NCBI GenBank assembly: GCA_002708845.1
Contig: PAPI01000014.1
Coordinates: forward strand, 1-64,000
DNA from: Leeuwenhoekiella sp.
GTDB taxonomy: Bacteria > Bacteroidota > Bacteroidia > Flavobacteriales > Flavobacteriaceae
Length of the DNA: 64,000 nt
Direction of reading: 5' to 3'
Shown: positions 16,509 through 24,064 of the stretch, piece by piece
Layout: each line of letters opens with the position of its first letter
Numbering within the stretch: the stretch's first letter is position 1
Translations under genes and position numbers: made by a program
Notes under the pieces: model-generated
The model's input: the letters and a program-made list of their open reading frames with translations, nothing else
Database searches by the model: none
What the model was told of the DNA's origin: nothing

Positions 16509-16940
16509 ATGAATATTCTAAAATACGTTCTCGTGTTTGGAATGGTCTTGAGTACGCTTTTGGCGTGTGATAACCAGTCTGAACAACGGGATCAATACAA
16601 CGAGTTGTTTGCTGAGGTAATCGCCGTTCACGACGAACTCATGCCGCAAATGACTGTGATTTCTAACATTCAATCCCGATTAAAAACTCCGGATTCGGTA
16701 GCACTATCCTCCCAAAAGCAGGAATTGCTGGAGCAGGTGAATAAAGCAGACAGCGATATGATGACCTGGATGCAAAGTTTTACAGATACCTACGTGAAAA
16801 ATCGGGTGCCCGTAGCCGAGATGAGCAAGGAGCAACTGGAAACCGCTATTGCAGGTTTGCAGGAAGAACTTAAGGAAATCAAAGCCCTGCAGGATTTAAC
16901 CCATAACTGCATTCAGCAGTCTCAGGAAATACTTCAGTAG
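16509..16940 (+). CDS. Small helical lipoprotein
   Basis: The 143-residue protein has a lipoprotein signal (L-S-T-L-L-A-C20). The rest is almost wholly helical with coiled-coil character: residues 30-70 and 95-142 are rich in Glu, Gln, Lys and Leu. An M-M-T-W-M-Q-S-F motif sits in the middle, and a late Cys occurs in H-N-C-I-Q-Q. It begins 137 bases after copy 1 and ends 6 bases before copy 2 of the Cys-motif protein, so it is probably translated with copy 2. Similar flavobacterial proteins carry only uninformative names. A metal-linked role rests on context alone. Confidence 0.7.
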   Translation: MNILKYVLVFGMVLSTLLACDNQSEQRDQYNELFAEVIAVHDELMPQMTVISNIQSRLKTPDSVALSSQKQELLEQVNKADSDMMTWMQSFTDTYVKNRVPVAEMSKEQLETAIAGLQEELKEIKALQDLTHNCIQQSQEILQ

Positions 16941-16946
16941 ATTAGT

Positions 16947-17348
16947 ATGTTAAGATTAGTCAGCTTTTTATTTGCACTTTTTGTGTTGGTACGGCCCGTG
17001 TTGCCGGTGCTTGACTATGCCTTAAATTATGATTACATCGTAGAAGAGTTGTGTGTGAACCGCGACAGGCCCGAGCTGGAATGTAACGGGCGTTGTTATC
17101 TCATGCAGGCACTTGCCGAGGAAGCTTCGCGAAAGAAAGAAGCTGCACAACAAGGACTAAAAAGTAGTTTGCATTTAGGGTTCACCTTTTTCGCAGAACC
17201 CGGTATTGATTATGGGTGTCTGCAAAACCCGGTAGATTCTCAAAATCCAATATTTTTTGGCTATCTGGCTTTTGCTTCTAAAGGTTATGATACCGAAGTC
17301 TTTCGACCTCCCATTTCTGTTTTGTTTTTTAACGAAGAACACGCATAA
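16947..17348 (+). CDS. Cys-motif envelope protein, copy 2
   Basis: The 133-residue paralogue of the protein at 16006 keeps the hydrophobic N terminus with V-R-P-V-L-P-V-L-D-Y-A-L-N-Y-D-Y-I. It also keeps L-C-V-N-R-D-R-P-E-L-E-C-N-G-R-C-Y-L-M with the same C-x9-C-x3-C spacing. It adds one Cys in Y-G-C-L-Q-N and ends F-R-P-P-I-S-V-L-F-F followed by a short charged tail. The start at 16947 is 6 bases after the lipoprotein stop. The close likeness of the two copies around an unrelated lipoprotein points to local duplication. The function is unknown; an envelope metal-binding role is inferred from neighbours. Confidence 0.7.
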   Translation: MLRLVSFLFALFVLVRPVLPVLDYALNYDYIVEELCVNRDRPELECNGRCYLMQALAEEASRKKEAAQQGLKSSLHLGFTFFAEPGIDYGCLQNPVDSQNPIFFGYLAFASKGYDTEVFRPPISVLFFNEEHA

Positions 17349-17374
17349 CTGCTCTCGCAGATGCTGTTCAACCC

Positions 17375-17397
17375 GCTAAAGGTCAACAGACCTTAGC
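17375..17397 (+). promoter_or_regulatory. Hairpin upstream of the MbnP-family gene
   Basis: GCTAAAGGTC pairs with GACCTTAGC around an AACA loop, with one bulged A. Only two T follow, so it is not a convincing terminator. It lies 36 bases before the MbnP-family start and might act in mRNA processing or translation. Confidence 0.3.
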
Positions 17398-17432
17398 TTG
17401 ACTATGTCATATTTTAATTAAAAACAAAACAG

Positions 17433-18239
17433 ATGAAATTTTTACAGAAAACCCAATTTCTATTTTTAATACTTAGCCTTATTCTTGCCTCTTGCTCGTC
17501 AGATGACGATGCTGCTCAAAGCCTTGATGGCGAAAATGATCTTGTTATCGAATTTGATAACAGTTTTAATGGCGATGACCTGCTTTTAGGGACTTCAACC
17601 TATGTTAACGGCAACAACGAGACCCTTACGATTAATCGTTTTAATTACATCGTCAGCAATTTTATACTGATTGATGCCGAAGGAAACGAATATGTGTATC
17701 CTAAAGATGATAGCTATTTCGTAGTCTCTGAAGAAGAGAAAATGACCGAAGTAACGCTTAAAAACATCCCTGCCGGGGAATATGTGTCCATGCGCTTTGG
17801 TGTGGGTGTAGATCAGGAAAAATACCTGCAGGGCGCAGCAGGTCAGGGCGATTTTTTGCAAGTAGCCGAAGCGACCAATATGATGTGGTCATGGCAAGCC
17901 GGGTACAAGTTCCTAAACTTTGAAGGGACATTTACTTCACCGGAAGTGGCCACAGCTACCGATTTTAAAATTCATATGGGTAGTCACGGCAGCAGTCTGG
18001 ATAATTACAAGGAAGTAAGCGTAAACTTACCTACGGCAGCTCTGGTAAGTGATGCGCTGAGCCCGGTGGTGCATTTTGCGGTTGATGCGAACGAAGTGCT
18101 TGACGGCAACACCAAAATTTTACTTTCAGAAAAGGCGGTGGTGATGGTAGACGAAGTTAAAAGTCCGCAAATCGCAACCAATACTACCGGGATGTTTCGC
18201 GTAGATCACGTGCATAACGGTGAACATGGGGATCATTAA
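17433..18239 (+). CDS. MbnP-family copper-binding lipoprotein
   Basis: The 268-residue lipoprotein (L-A-S-C21) matches the MbnP family: L-V-I-E-F-D-N-S-F at residues 37-45, I-N-R-F-N-Y-I-V-S-N-F near 67-77, M-W152-S-W154-Q-A-G-Y, and H181-M-G-S-H185. The tail is His-rich, with H259, H261, H265 and H268. In methanotrophs MbnP binds copper after its partner MbnH oxidises a tryptophan to kynurenine. Here the gene is followed by a diheme peroxidase gene, the same pairing. Which Trp might be modified cannot be told from sequence. A strong terminator separates the two genes. Confidence 0.85.
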   Translation: MKFLQKTQFLFLILSLILASCSSDDDAAQSLDGENDLVIEFDNSFNGDDLLLGTSTYVNGNNETLTINRFNYIVSNFILIDAEGNEYVYPKDDSYFVVSEEEKMTEVTLKNIPAGEYVSMRFGVGVDQEKYLQGAAGQGDFLQVAEATNMMWSWQAGYKFLNFEGTFTSPEVATATDFKIHMGSHGSSLDNYKEVSVNLPTAALVSDALSPVVHFAVDANEVLDGNTKILLSEKAVVMVDEVKSPQIATNTTGMFRVDHVHNGEHGDH

Positions 18240-18248
18240 GATGAAAGT

Positions 18249-18284
18249 CAGGTGCGGGTATTTTACCCGTACCTGCTTTTTTTT
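18249..18284 (+). terminator. Terminator after the MbnP-family gene
   Basis: CAGGTGCGGGTA (18249-18260) pairs with TACCCGTACCTG (18264-18275) with one G-T pair and a 3-base loop, followed by eight T. It lies 10 bases after the stop. It implies that the peroxidase gene is expressed from its own promoter or by partial read-through, giving more MbnP-type protein than peroxidase. Confidence 0.85.
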
Positions 18285-18372
18285 CAGTAATGGGGATTCA
18301 AATACCCCGGGACCTGTCTTATTTAAAAACAGCAATCCATTTTAGCGATGGCTTGCCCCACATACGTTTACT

Positions 18373-19428
18373 ATGAAAATGATTTTATTACGAAACCTTG
18401 CGTTACTGCTGTTCGGTATGCTGAGCATAGCTTGCAGTCAGGAAAACGAGGAATATATACGCATTGACGAAAACCTGGAAGTCGTACGACCTGATAACTT
18501 TCCGGAGCTTGCCTATGACCTGTCTAAAAACCCCGTGACAAAAAATGGGTTTGAGCTGGGTAAAAAGCTGTTTTACGATGGAAAACTTTCGGCTAACGGA
18601 TTTATTTCCTGCGGATTTTGCCACGAGCAGCGTTTTGCCTTTACCCACCACGGGCATCAGTTTAGCCACGGGATTGATGATCTGGAAGGAACGCGCAATG
18701 CGCCCGCCATTCAAAATATGGCTTTTCAAAAGCAATTTACCTGGGACGGTGCTACCTCGCATCTCGATTTGTTTCCCATAATTCCCATTACCAATGAAGT
18801 GGAAATGGGCGAAACCATGACCGGTGTATTGGGTAAGCTTCAGGGCGACGTCGAGTATCAGCGGCTTTTTGCTTCGGCTTTTGACAATGCTGAAGTGAAC
18901 ACCGAAAATTTCCTGAAAGCCCTTTCGCAGTTTATGGTGATGATGATTTCGGCAAATTCCAAATACGATAAGTATGTACGTAATGAACCCGGCGGGGATT
19001 TTTCAGAAGAGGAAAAAACGGGTCTGGCTCTTTTTGAGTCTAAATGCGCCAGTTGCCATAAAACCGATTTGTTTACCGATGATTCCTTTAGAAATAACGG
19101 ACTCCCACCGTATCCCGGCATCAACGATATCGGCCGGGCAGAAGTGAGCGGCAGTGCCGCAGACAACTATAAATTTAAAGTGCCCAGCCTGCGCAATGTT
19201 GCGGTTACCGCGCCTTATATGCACGACGGCCGCTTTGGAAGCCTGCAATCTGTACTCAACTTTTACAACTCCGGCGTTCAGGATTCTGAAACGCTCGATC
19301 CCATTTTAAAACAAAACGGAAAATTGGGTGTCACACTCAGTCCAGAAGAGCAGGAGGCACTTATTGCCTTCTTAAACACCTTAACTGATGAAGCCTATTT
19401 AAATGATAAGCGCTTCGCGGAATATTAA
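18373..19428 (+). CDS. Diheme cytochrome c peroxidase/MauG-type, MbnH-like
   Basis: The 351-residue lipoprotein (L-S-I-A-C21) carries two heme c sites, C80-G-F-C83-H84 and C225-A-S-C228-H229, and the family segments T-R-N-A-P (107-111), N-E-V-E-M (141-145) and A-P-Y-M-H-D-G-R-F (280-288). This is the bacterial diheme CcP/MauG superfamily. Because an MbnP-family gene lies directly upstream, an MbnH-like role, oxidising tryptophan in the partner instead of removing peroxide, is more likely than a general peroxidase; that is inference. The lipid anchor would keep both proteins on the same envelope face. The following gene starts 10 bases after the stop. Confidence 0.85.
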   Translation: MKMILLRNLALLLFGMLSIACSQENEEYIRIDENLEVVRPDNFPELAYDLSKNPVTKNGFELGKKLFYDGKLSANGFISCGFCHEQRFAFTHHGHQFSHGIDDLEGTRNAPAIQNMAFQKQFTWDGATSHLDLFPIIPITNEVEMGETMTGVLGKLQGDVEYQRLFASAFDNAEVNTENFLKALSQFMVMMISANSKYDKYVRNEPGGDFSEEEKTGLALFESKCASCHKTDLFTDDSFRNNGLPPYPGINDIGRAEVSGSAADNYKFKVPSLRNVAVTAPYMHDGRFGSLQSVLNFYNSGVQDSETLDPILKQNGKLGVTLSPEEQEALIAFLNTLTDEAYLNDKRFAEY

Positions 19429-19438
19429 AACAGAACCT

Positions 19439-20422
19439 ATGAAAATCTATATTATAATAAGCCTGGTATTGACCATGGGATATTGTGCGCAAGCGGAAGT
19501 AAACCCGGGTCAGCCCATAAACCCTGAAAATCCGTTTTATAAATACGATTACGAAGATTGTGACTTTTGCGGTTGCGGAAGCACCGGCGGCGGAATGGGA
19601 TACGGTACCGTTGGTAATGAAAATTTTGTAGGCCTGCGTTACATCTATCAGAGTTATAAGTCCCGGGACGGAATTTTCAACAATTCGCCCTGGGTTGATG
19701 AGCATTTCAATACACTGCAGCTGTGGGCAAAACTCCCACTAACTGAAAAAATAAGCCTTACCGCTCTCGTGCCATATCAGTTTCACAATCGGGAGTTTGA
19801 AGATGGTCAAACTCAGAACATATCAGGACTTGGCGATGTGAGTCTACTTGCGTTTTATACGCTTGTAAAGCCGAAGATGGACGGAATGTATGCTAATCAG
19901 CAAACCAAATACAAACACAGTCTGGAAGTGGGTGCGGGGCTTAAACTACCGGTAGGTGCTTACGATCGTGCCAATAATGAAGGCAGCGTCAACCCGAGTT
20001 TTCAGGTGGGAACCGGCAGTTGGGATTATATCGCAGCTCTCAATTATTCGGTAGGCTATAAAAATTGGGGTCTGGGCGTTATGAGCACCTACACCTTAAA
20101 AACCGAAAACAAAAAGGAATACCATTTTGGGGATCAGTTTACCTACGGAGTGAACCTTTCTAAAGTATACAATACCTTAAAAGTAGATCGTATTATTCCT
20201 TTTGTGGGACTTTCGGGTGAAGTATATCAGGAGAATGAGAGTTTTGGCTTATCGGTACCTAAGACTGCGGGCTCTGTTCTTTTTGGTCGTCTGGGTACTG
20301 AGGTCAGTATTAAAAAGATAAGCGCAGGAGTTAATTTTATGCTTCCGGTGACGCAGAATTTAAACGACGGCGGGGTAGAGGCGCGATTCCGTTTGGGTTT
20401 GCATCTGAATTATACACTCTAG
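19439..20422 (+). CDS. Outer-membrane protein with Cys cluster in the MbnP locus
   Basis: The 327-residue protein has a signal peptide ending near C-A-Q-A-E. Next comes a short N-terminal segment with D-C-D-F-C-G-C-G-S-T-G-G-G, three cysteines in C-x2-C-x-C spacing. The remaining 270 residues are alternating beta strands ending in L-H-L-N-Y-T-L, as in outer-membrane barrels. Homologues after MbnP/peroxidase pairs are usually called transporter. The periplasmic or surface Cys cluster would suit copper capture or transfer. ATG at 19439 is preferred to an in-frame ATG at 19403, which lies inside the peroxidase gene and would bury the signal peptide. Confidence 0.75.
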   Translation: MKIYIIISLVLTMGYCAQAEVNPGQPINPENPFYKYDYEDCDFCGCGSTGGGMGYGTVGNENFVGLRYIYQSYKSRDGIFNNSPWVDEHFNTLQLWAKLPLTEKISLTALVPYQFHNREFEDGQTQNISGLGDVSLLAFYTLVKPKMDGMYANQQTKYKHSLEVGAGLKLPVGAYDRANNEGSVNPSFQVGTGSWDYIAALNYSVGYKNWGLGVMSTYTLKTENKKEYHFGDQFTYGVNLSKVYNTLKVDRIIPFVGLSGEVYQENESFGLSVPKTAGSVLFGRLGTEVSIKKISAGVNFMLPVTQNLNDGGVEARFRLGLHLNYTL

Positions 20423-20449
20423 TCTTTTTTAATTTTTTAAATGCCTCAT

Positions 20450-20482
20450 AAGCCTCTTTTCAGTCTGAAGAGAGGCTTTTTA
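20450..20482 (+). terminator. Terminator after the copper-type locus
   Basis: AAGCCTCT (20450-20457) pairs perfectly with AGAGGCTT (20471-20478) and is followed by a T-run. It lies 28 bases after the last stop codon of the locus. Confidence 0.85.
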
Positions 20483-21018
20483 TTTATACAGGTTAGCTAG
20501 TGCTTTGAAAAAGTAAGGCACTCTTCGTCATTTCTTCAGATCAAACTCTTACTAACTATTCTTTACGAAATCGATTTATTAAATATTGAAATTCAGTCTT
20601 TTGCGATTTATTTAAACATAAAACATACACGTATTTGACTTTGCTTTTTTAAGAAATTGTTACCAAAAGCCTTTAGCCTGTGTAAAACAACTTTATTTAA
20701 CATCAGTTTTAAAATGCAGCGACGAGCTTCTGAAATATTCAGCAAATCGTTTAAGCGCCTGAGAGTAAATATTATATATGTCCTACATAATTCTATTGAA
20801 GCGTGTTAACCTAGTGCTGTAGGGCATTTACACAACGCGATAAGTTTAACGCAGCGGTAACTTTTACGTAAATTCCTTCTGAAATGATTGTGATTATTTA
20901 GCGGTCTGAAAGAGGTGGTTTAATCAAAAAATAAGTAATACAAATCCACAAAAAAGCGCAGCTGCTACCAACAACTGCGCACTCAATTATTAAGCATTGT
21001 CCAATCAATAACTTAAAC
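20483..21018 (+). promoter_or_regulatory. Long leader/promoter region of the SusC gene
   Basis: This 536-base stretch has no supportable ORF and is AT-rich. It contains a perfect palindrome TTTACGTAAA at 20863-20872. A stem of GCGCAGCTG (20956-20964) with CAACTGCGC (20972-20980), one mismatch and a 7-base loop, ends 38 bases before the susC start. No T-run follows the stem, so it is more likely an mRNA leader structure than a terminator. I could not place a convincing -33/-7 promoter pair. The length suggests a regulated leader. Confidence 0.4.
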
Positions 21019-24000
21019 ATGAATTTTAAAATTAAGACTATTCGGTCTAAAAGTATGGGTGTTATCGCTTCATGTATACTTTTATCTCCTACAATTGAAG
21101 CGAAATCGACTTTTAGGTCTACCCTAACTGCAGAAACTGCTGTTTATGCAACCACACAACAGACCATAAGCGGTACGGTTACCGATAATAACGGGGTGTT
21201 GCTTCCCGGCGCTACGGTAAAAGTACAGGGAACAACCCGCGGGGTGACGACAGATTTTGATGGAAATTTCAGCATTGAAGCAGAGGTTGGCGCCGTTTTA
21301 GAAATTTCTTATGTGGGTTTTCAAACCCAGACGCTAACGCTAGGCGCGCAAACGCAATACAGCATTCAACTTGCGGCAGATACCTCAGAACTGGATGAGG
21401 TAGTCATCATCGGTTACGGGACTCAAAAGCGCTCAGACCTTACCGGTGCGGTAAGTTCGGTGACTTCAGAGGAGTTTAATCAGGGGGTAGTATCCAACCC
21501 CGGTAACCTTTTGCAAGGTAAAGTGGCCGGTCTTAATGTAACCAACGCCAGTGGAGAACCCGGAGCAGGCCAGGATATCATTATAAGAGGGGTCGGGACC
21601 TTGCGCAGTGGGACTTCTCCGCTTTATGTAATAGATGGTTTTGTACTGGACAACTCAGCAAACGGCGTACCTACAAACCCGCTTAACTTCATCAATTCGC
21701 AGGATATTGAGTCGATAAATGTGCTTAAAGATGCCTCGGCTTCTGCAATTTACGGTTCGCGTGCTGCAAACGGGGTGGTGGTGATTACGACCAAAAAAGG
21801 TAAAGAAGGGCGCACCCAGATGACTTTTTCAGCGAGTACGGCTATAGCTACACTTGCCAATAAAATCGATGTGTTTTCCGCAGATGAATTTAGACGTGTA
21901 GTGCAGGAGATTGACGGCAGTCTTAATGACAACGGCGCAAATACCGACTGGCAGGATGAGCTAACCCGAACCGCGATCACTAACGATATCAACTTTTCTA
22001 TGAGCGGTGGTACCGCCAAAACTTCGTATTTCACCTCTTTAGGTGTTAACGATCAGGAAGGTATTTTAAACAACAGTGGCCTAAAGCGTTATTCGGCGCG
22101 TGCTAATGTTTCCCAAAAAGGCCTTAACGACCGCCTCAAGGTAGACATCAACTTAAGTGCTACCCGTACCGAGTACACCCGTCCCGATATAGGCAATGCG
22201 GTGAGTAATATGCTTAGTCTTAATCCCACTACACCGGCCTACACCGATGGGGAGCCTACGGTTTTTGGTACCGGTCTCAATCCGCTTATTTTTGAGCGAA
22301 TTTATGGAGATTTTGCAAACAACAACCGAATGATTGCAAACATCTCACCTTCTTTAGAAATTATAGAAGGACTTACTTACAAGCTCAATCTGGGTGTCGA
22401 TTATTCAAAAACAGATCGGGATGTACAGTTCATTCCTTATGCTGAAGATCCCGATTATCGTTTGGGTTCAGTTAATTCGATTTTTACCGTAAACCAAAAC
22501 CAACTCGTTGAAAATACCTTAAACTATAGCAGCGAGTTTGGTAATCACGGTCTGAGTCTTTTGGCAGGTCATTCCTATCAAAAATTCTTCATCCATGCTA
22601 AGGGGTATTACATTGAAGATTTCCCCGATAACGGCATCGAGCCCCGCTATCAGTTGGGCGAAGGTAAGGGCGAGCAAAGCCAATACTCAAACGCGACCAA
22701 AAATGAACTGCAGTCGTTCTTCGGAAGAATCAACTACGATTATGCCGATAAATATTTGGTGACAGCGACCCTGCGTTCAGACGGATCGACCAAATTTGGA
22801 GCAAATAACCGGTACGCAACCTTCCCTTCTGTGGCTCTGGGATGGAATATCTTCAAGGAAGACTTTATGGTCAACAGCGGTTTCAACAATCTAAAACTGC
22901 GTGCCAGCTGGGGTAAATCGGGGAATCAGGAAATTCCGTCAAAACAAACCCGCTTGAGTTATGGCGAAAGTTTTGAAGATAATGATATCTACCCGCTCAA
23001 TGAAGGCGTGACTAACCGCGACGATTACAACTACGGTCTTGTTTTTGCCCGTACCGCAAACCCCGATCTGCGCTGGGAAGAAACCGCACAAACCAATATT
23101 GGTCTGGATTTTGGCTTCCTCGATTATGCCCTGTCGGGTTCTGTAGATTACTTTGCTAAAGAAACTACCGATGTATTGCTGTACTTCTCAACTCAGGATC
23201 CTATTGATGAGGTGGGTTATAAGTGGCAAAATATTCCCGGAATGAAGATCAAAAACAGCGGTATTGAAGTGGCTCTTGATTACCAGAGCGACCGCAGCCG
23301 CGACTTTTCGTTCAATATTGGCGGAAACTTCTCGTACATCAAAAATAAGATTGAAGATTCACCCTTTACCATCGTAACTACCGGAACTGCCAGTGGTTCG
23401 GGACAAACGGGAGCTACTATTAACGGGTATATCAACGGCGAGCCAATAGGTAACTTCTTTATGCGCGAGTTTCAGGGTATTGACGCAGACGGCTTCAACA
23501 TTTTTAGAAATGTAAATAATGATGGTCAGATTGATGACAGCGACCGCATCTCCGCCGGAAGTTCAATCCCAGATCTGATCTATGCGTTTTACTTCAAATT
23601 CAACTATAAGAATTTTGATTTGGCACTCAACTTTAACGGGGTAAGTGGGAATAAAGTGTATAACCACACCCGTATGAACCTGTTCAACAAAACTCAAATT
23701 TCAAATTCGTTGAACACCACAAACCAGGCTATAGAATTCCCTAACGAAGATCCCAGTAATTCCAATACCGTATCCACACGCTATCTGGAAGATGGGAGTT
23801 TCCTGAGACTAAACAACGCCACGCTGGCATACAACCTACAGCCTGAGGTTTTAGGTCTTGAAAATTGGTTTCAAAATCTACGCCTTTCGGTGACCGGGCA
23901 AAACCTGTTTGTACTTACAGACTATACCGGCTTTGACCCCGAGATCAACACCGGTTCGTCTTCTGATGCCAAGTCTTTTGGTATTGATTACTTCACCTAC

Positions 24001-24045
24001 CCCAGAGCACGCACATTTGTATTTGGGCTAAATGTTTCCTTCTAA
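21019..24045 (+). CDS. SusC/RagA-type TonB-dependent transporter
   Basis: The 1008-residue outer-membrane protein carries a signal peptide, a carboxypeptidase-D-like domain (I-S-G-T-V-T-D-N-N-G onward, about 50-125), the TonB-box region L-D-E-V-V-I-I-G-Y-G-T-Q (about 131-142), a plug domain and a long barrel ending in V-F-G-L-N-V-S-F. It imports substrate with TonB/ExbBD energy, together with the SusD partner 19 bases downstream. The two alkaline phosphatase genes that follow suggest that the cargo is an organic phosphate compound rather than a glycan; that is inference from context. Confidence 0.95.
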   Translation: MNFKIKTIRSKSMGVIASCILLSPTIEAKSTFRSTLTAETAVYATTQQTISGTVTDNNGVLLPGATVKVQGTTRGVTTDFDGNFSIEAEVGAVLEISYVGFQTQTLTLGAQTQYSIQLAADTSELDEVVIIGYGTQKRSDLTGAVSSVTSEEFNQGVVSNPGNLLQGKVAGLNVTNASGEPGAGQDIIIRGVGTLRSGTSPLYVIDGFVLDNSANGVPTNPLNFINSQDIESINVLKDASASAIYGSRAANGVVVITTKKGKEGRTQMTFSASTAIATLANKIDVFSADEFRRVVQEIDGSLNDNGANTDWQDELTRTAITNDINFSMSGGTAKTSYFTSLGVNDQEGILNNSGLKRYSARANVSQKGLNDRLKVDINLSATRTEYTRPDIGNAVSNMLSLNPTTPAYTDGEPTVFGTGLNPLIFERIYGDFANNNRMIANISPSLEIIEGLTYKLNLGVDYSKTDRDVQFIPYAEDPDYRLGSVNSIFTVNQNQLVENTLNYSSEFGNHGLSLLAGHSYQKFFIHAKGYYIEDFPDNGIEPRYQLGEGKGEQSQYSNATKNELQSFFGRINYDYADKYLVTATLRSDGSTKFGANNRYATFPSVALGWNIFKEDFMVNSGFNNLKLRASWGKSGNQEIPSKQTRLSYGESFEDNDIYPLNEGVTNRDDYNYGLVFARTANPDLRWEETAQTNIGLDFGFLDYALSGSVDYFAKETTDVLLYFSTQDPIDEVGYKWQNIPGMKIKNSGIEVALDYQSDRSRDFSFNIGGNFSYIKNKIEDSPFTIVTTGTASGSGQTGATINGYINGEPIGNFFMREFQGIDADGFNIFRNVNNDGQIDDSDRISAGSSIPDLIYAFYFKFNYKNFDLALNFNGVSGNKVYNHTRMNLFNKTQISNSLNTTNQAIEFPNEDPSNSNTVSTRYLEDGSFLRLNNATLAYNLQPEVLGLENWFQNLRLSVTGQNLFVLTDYTGFDPEINTGSSSDAKSFGIDYFTYPRARTFVFGLNVSF

Positions 24046-24064
24046 TTTTTTAAACTGAATAGTT

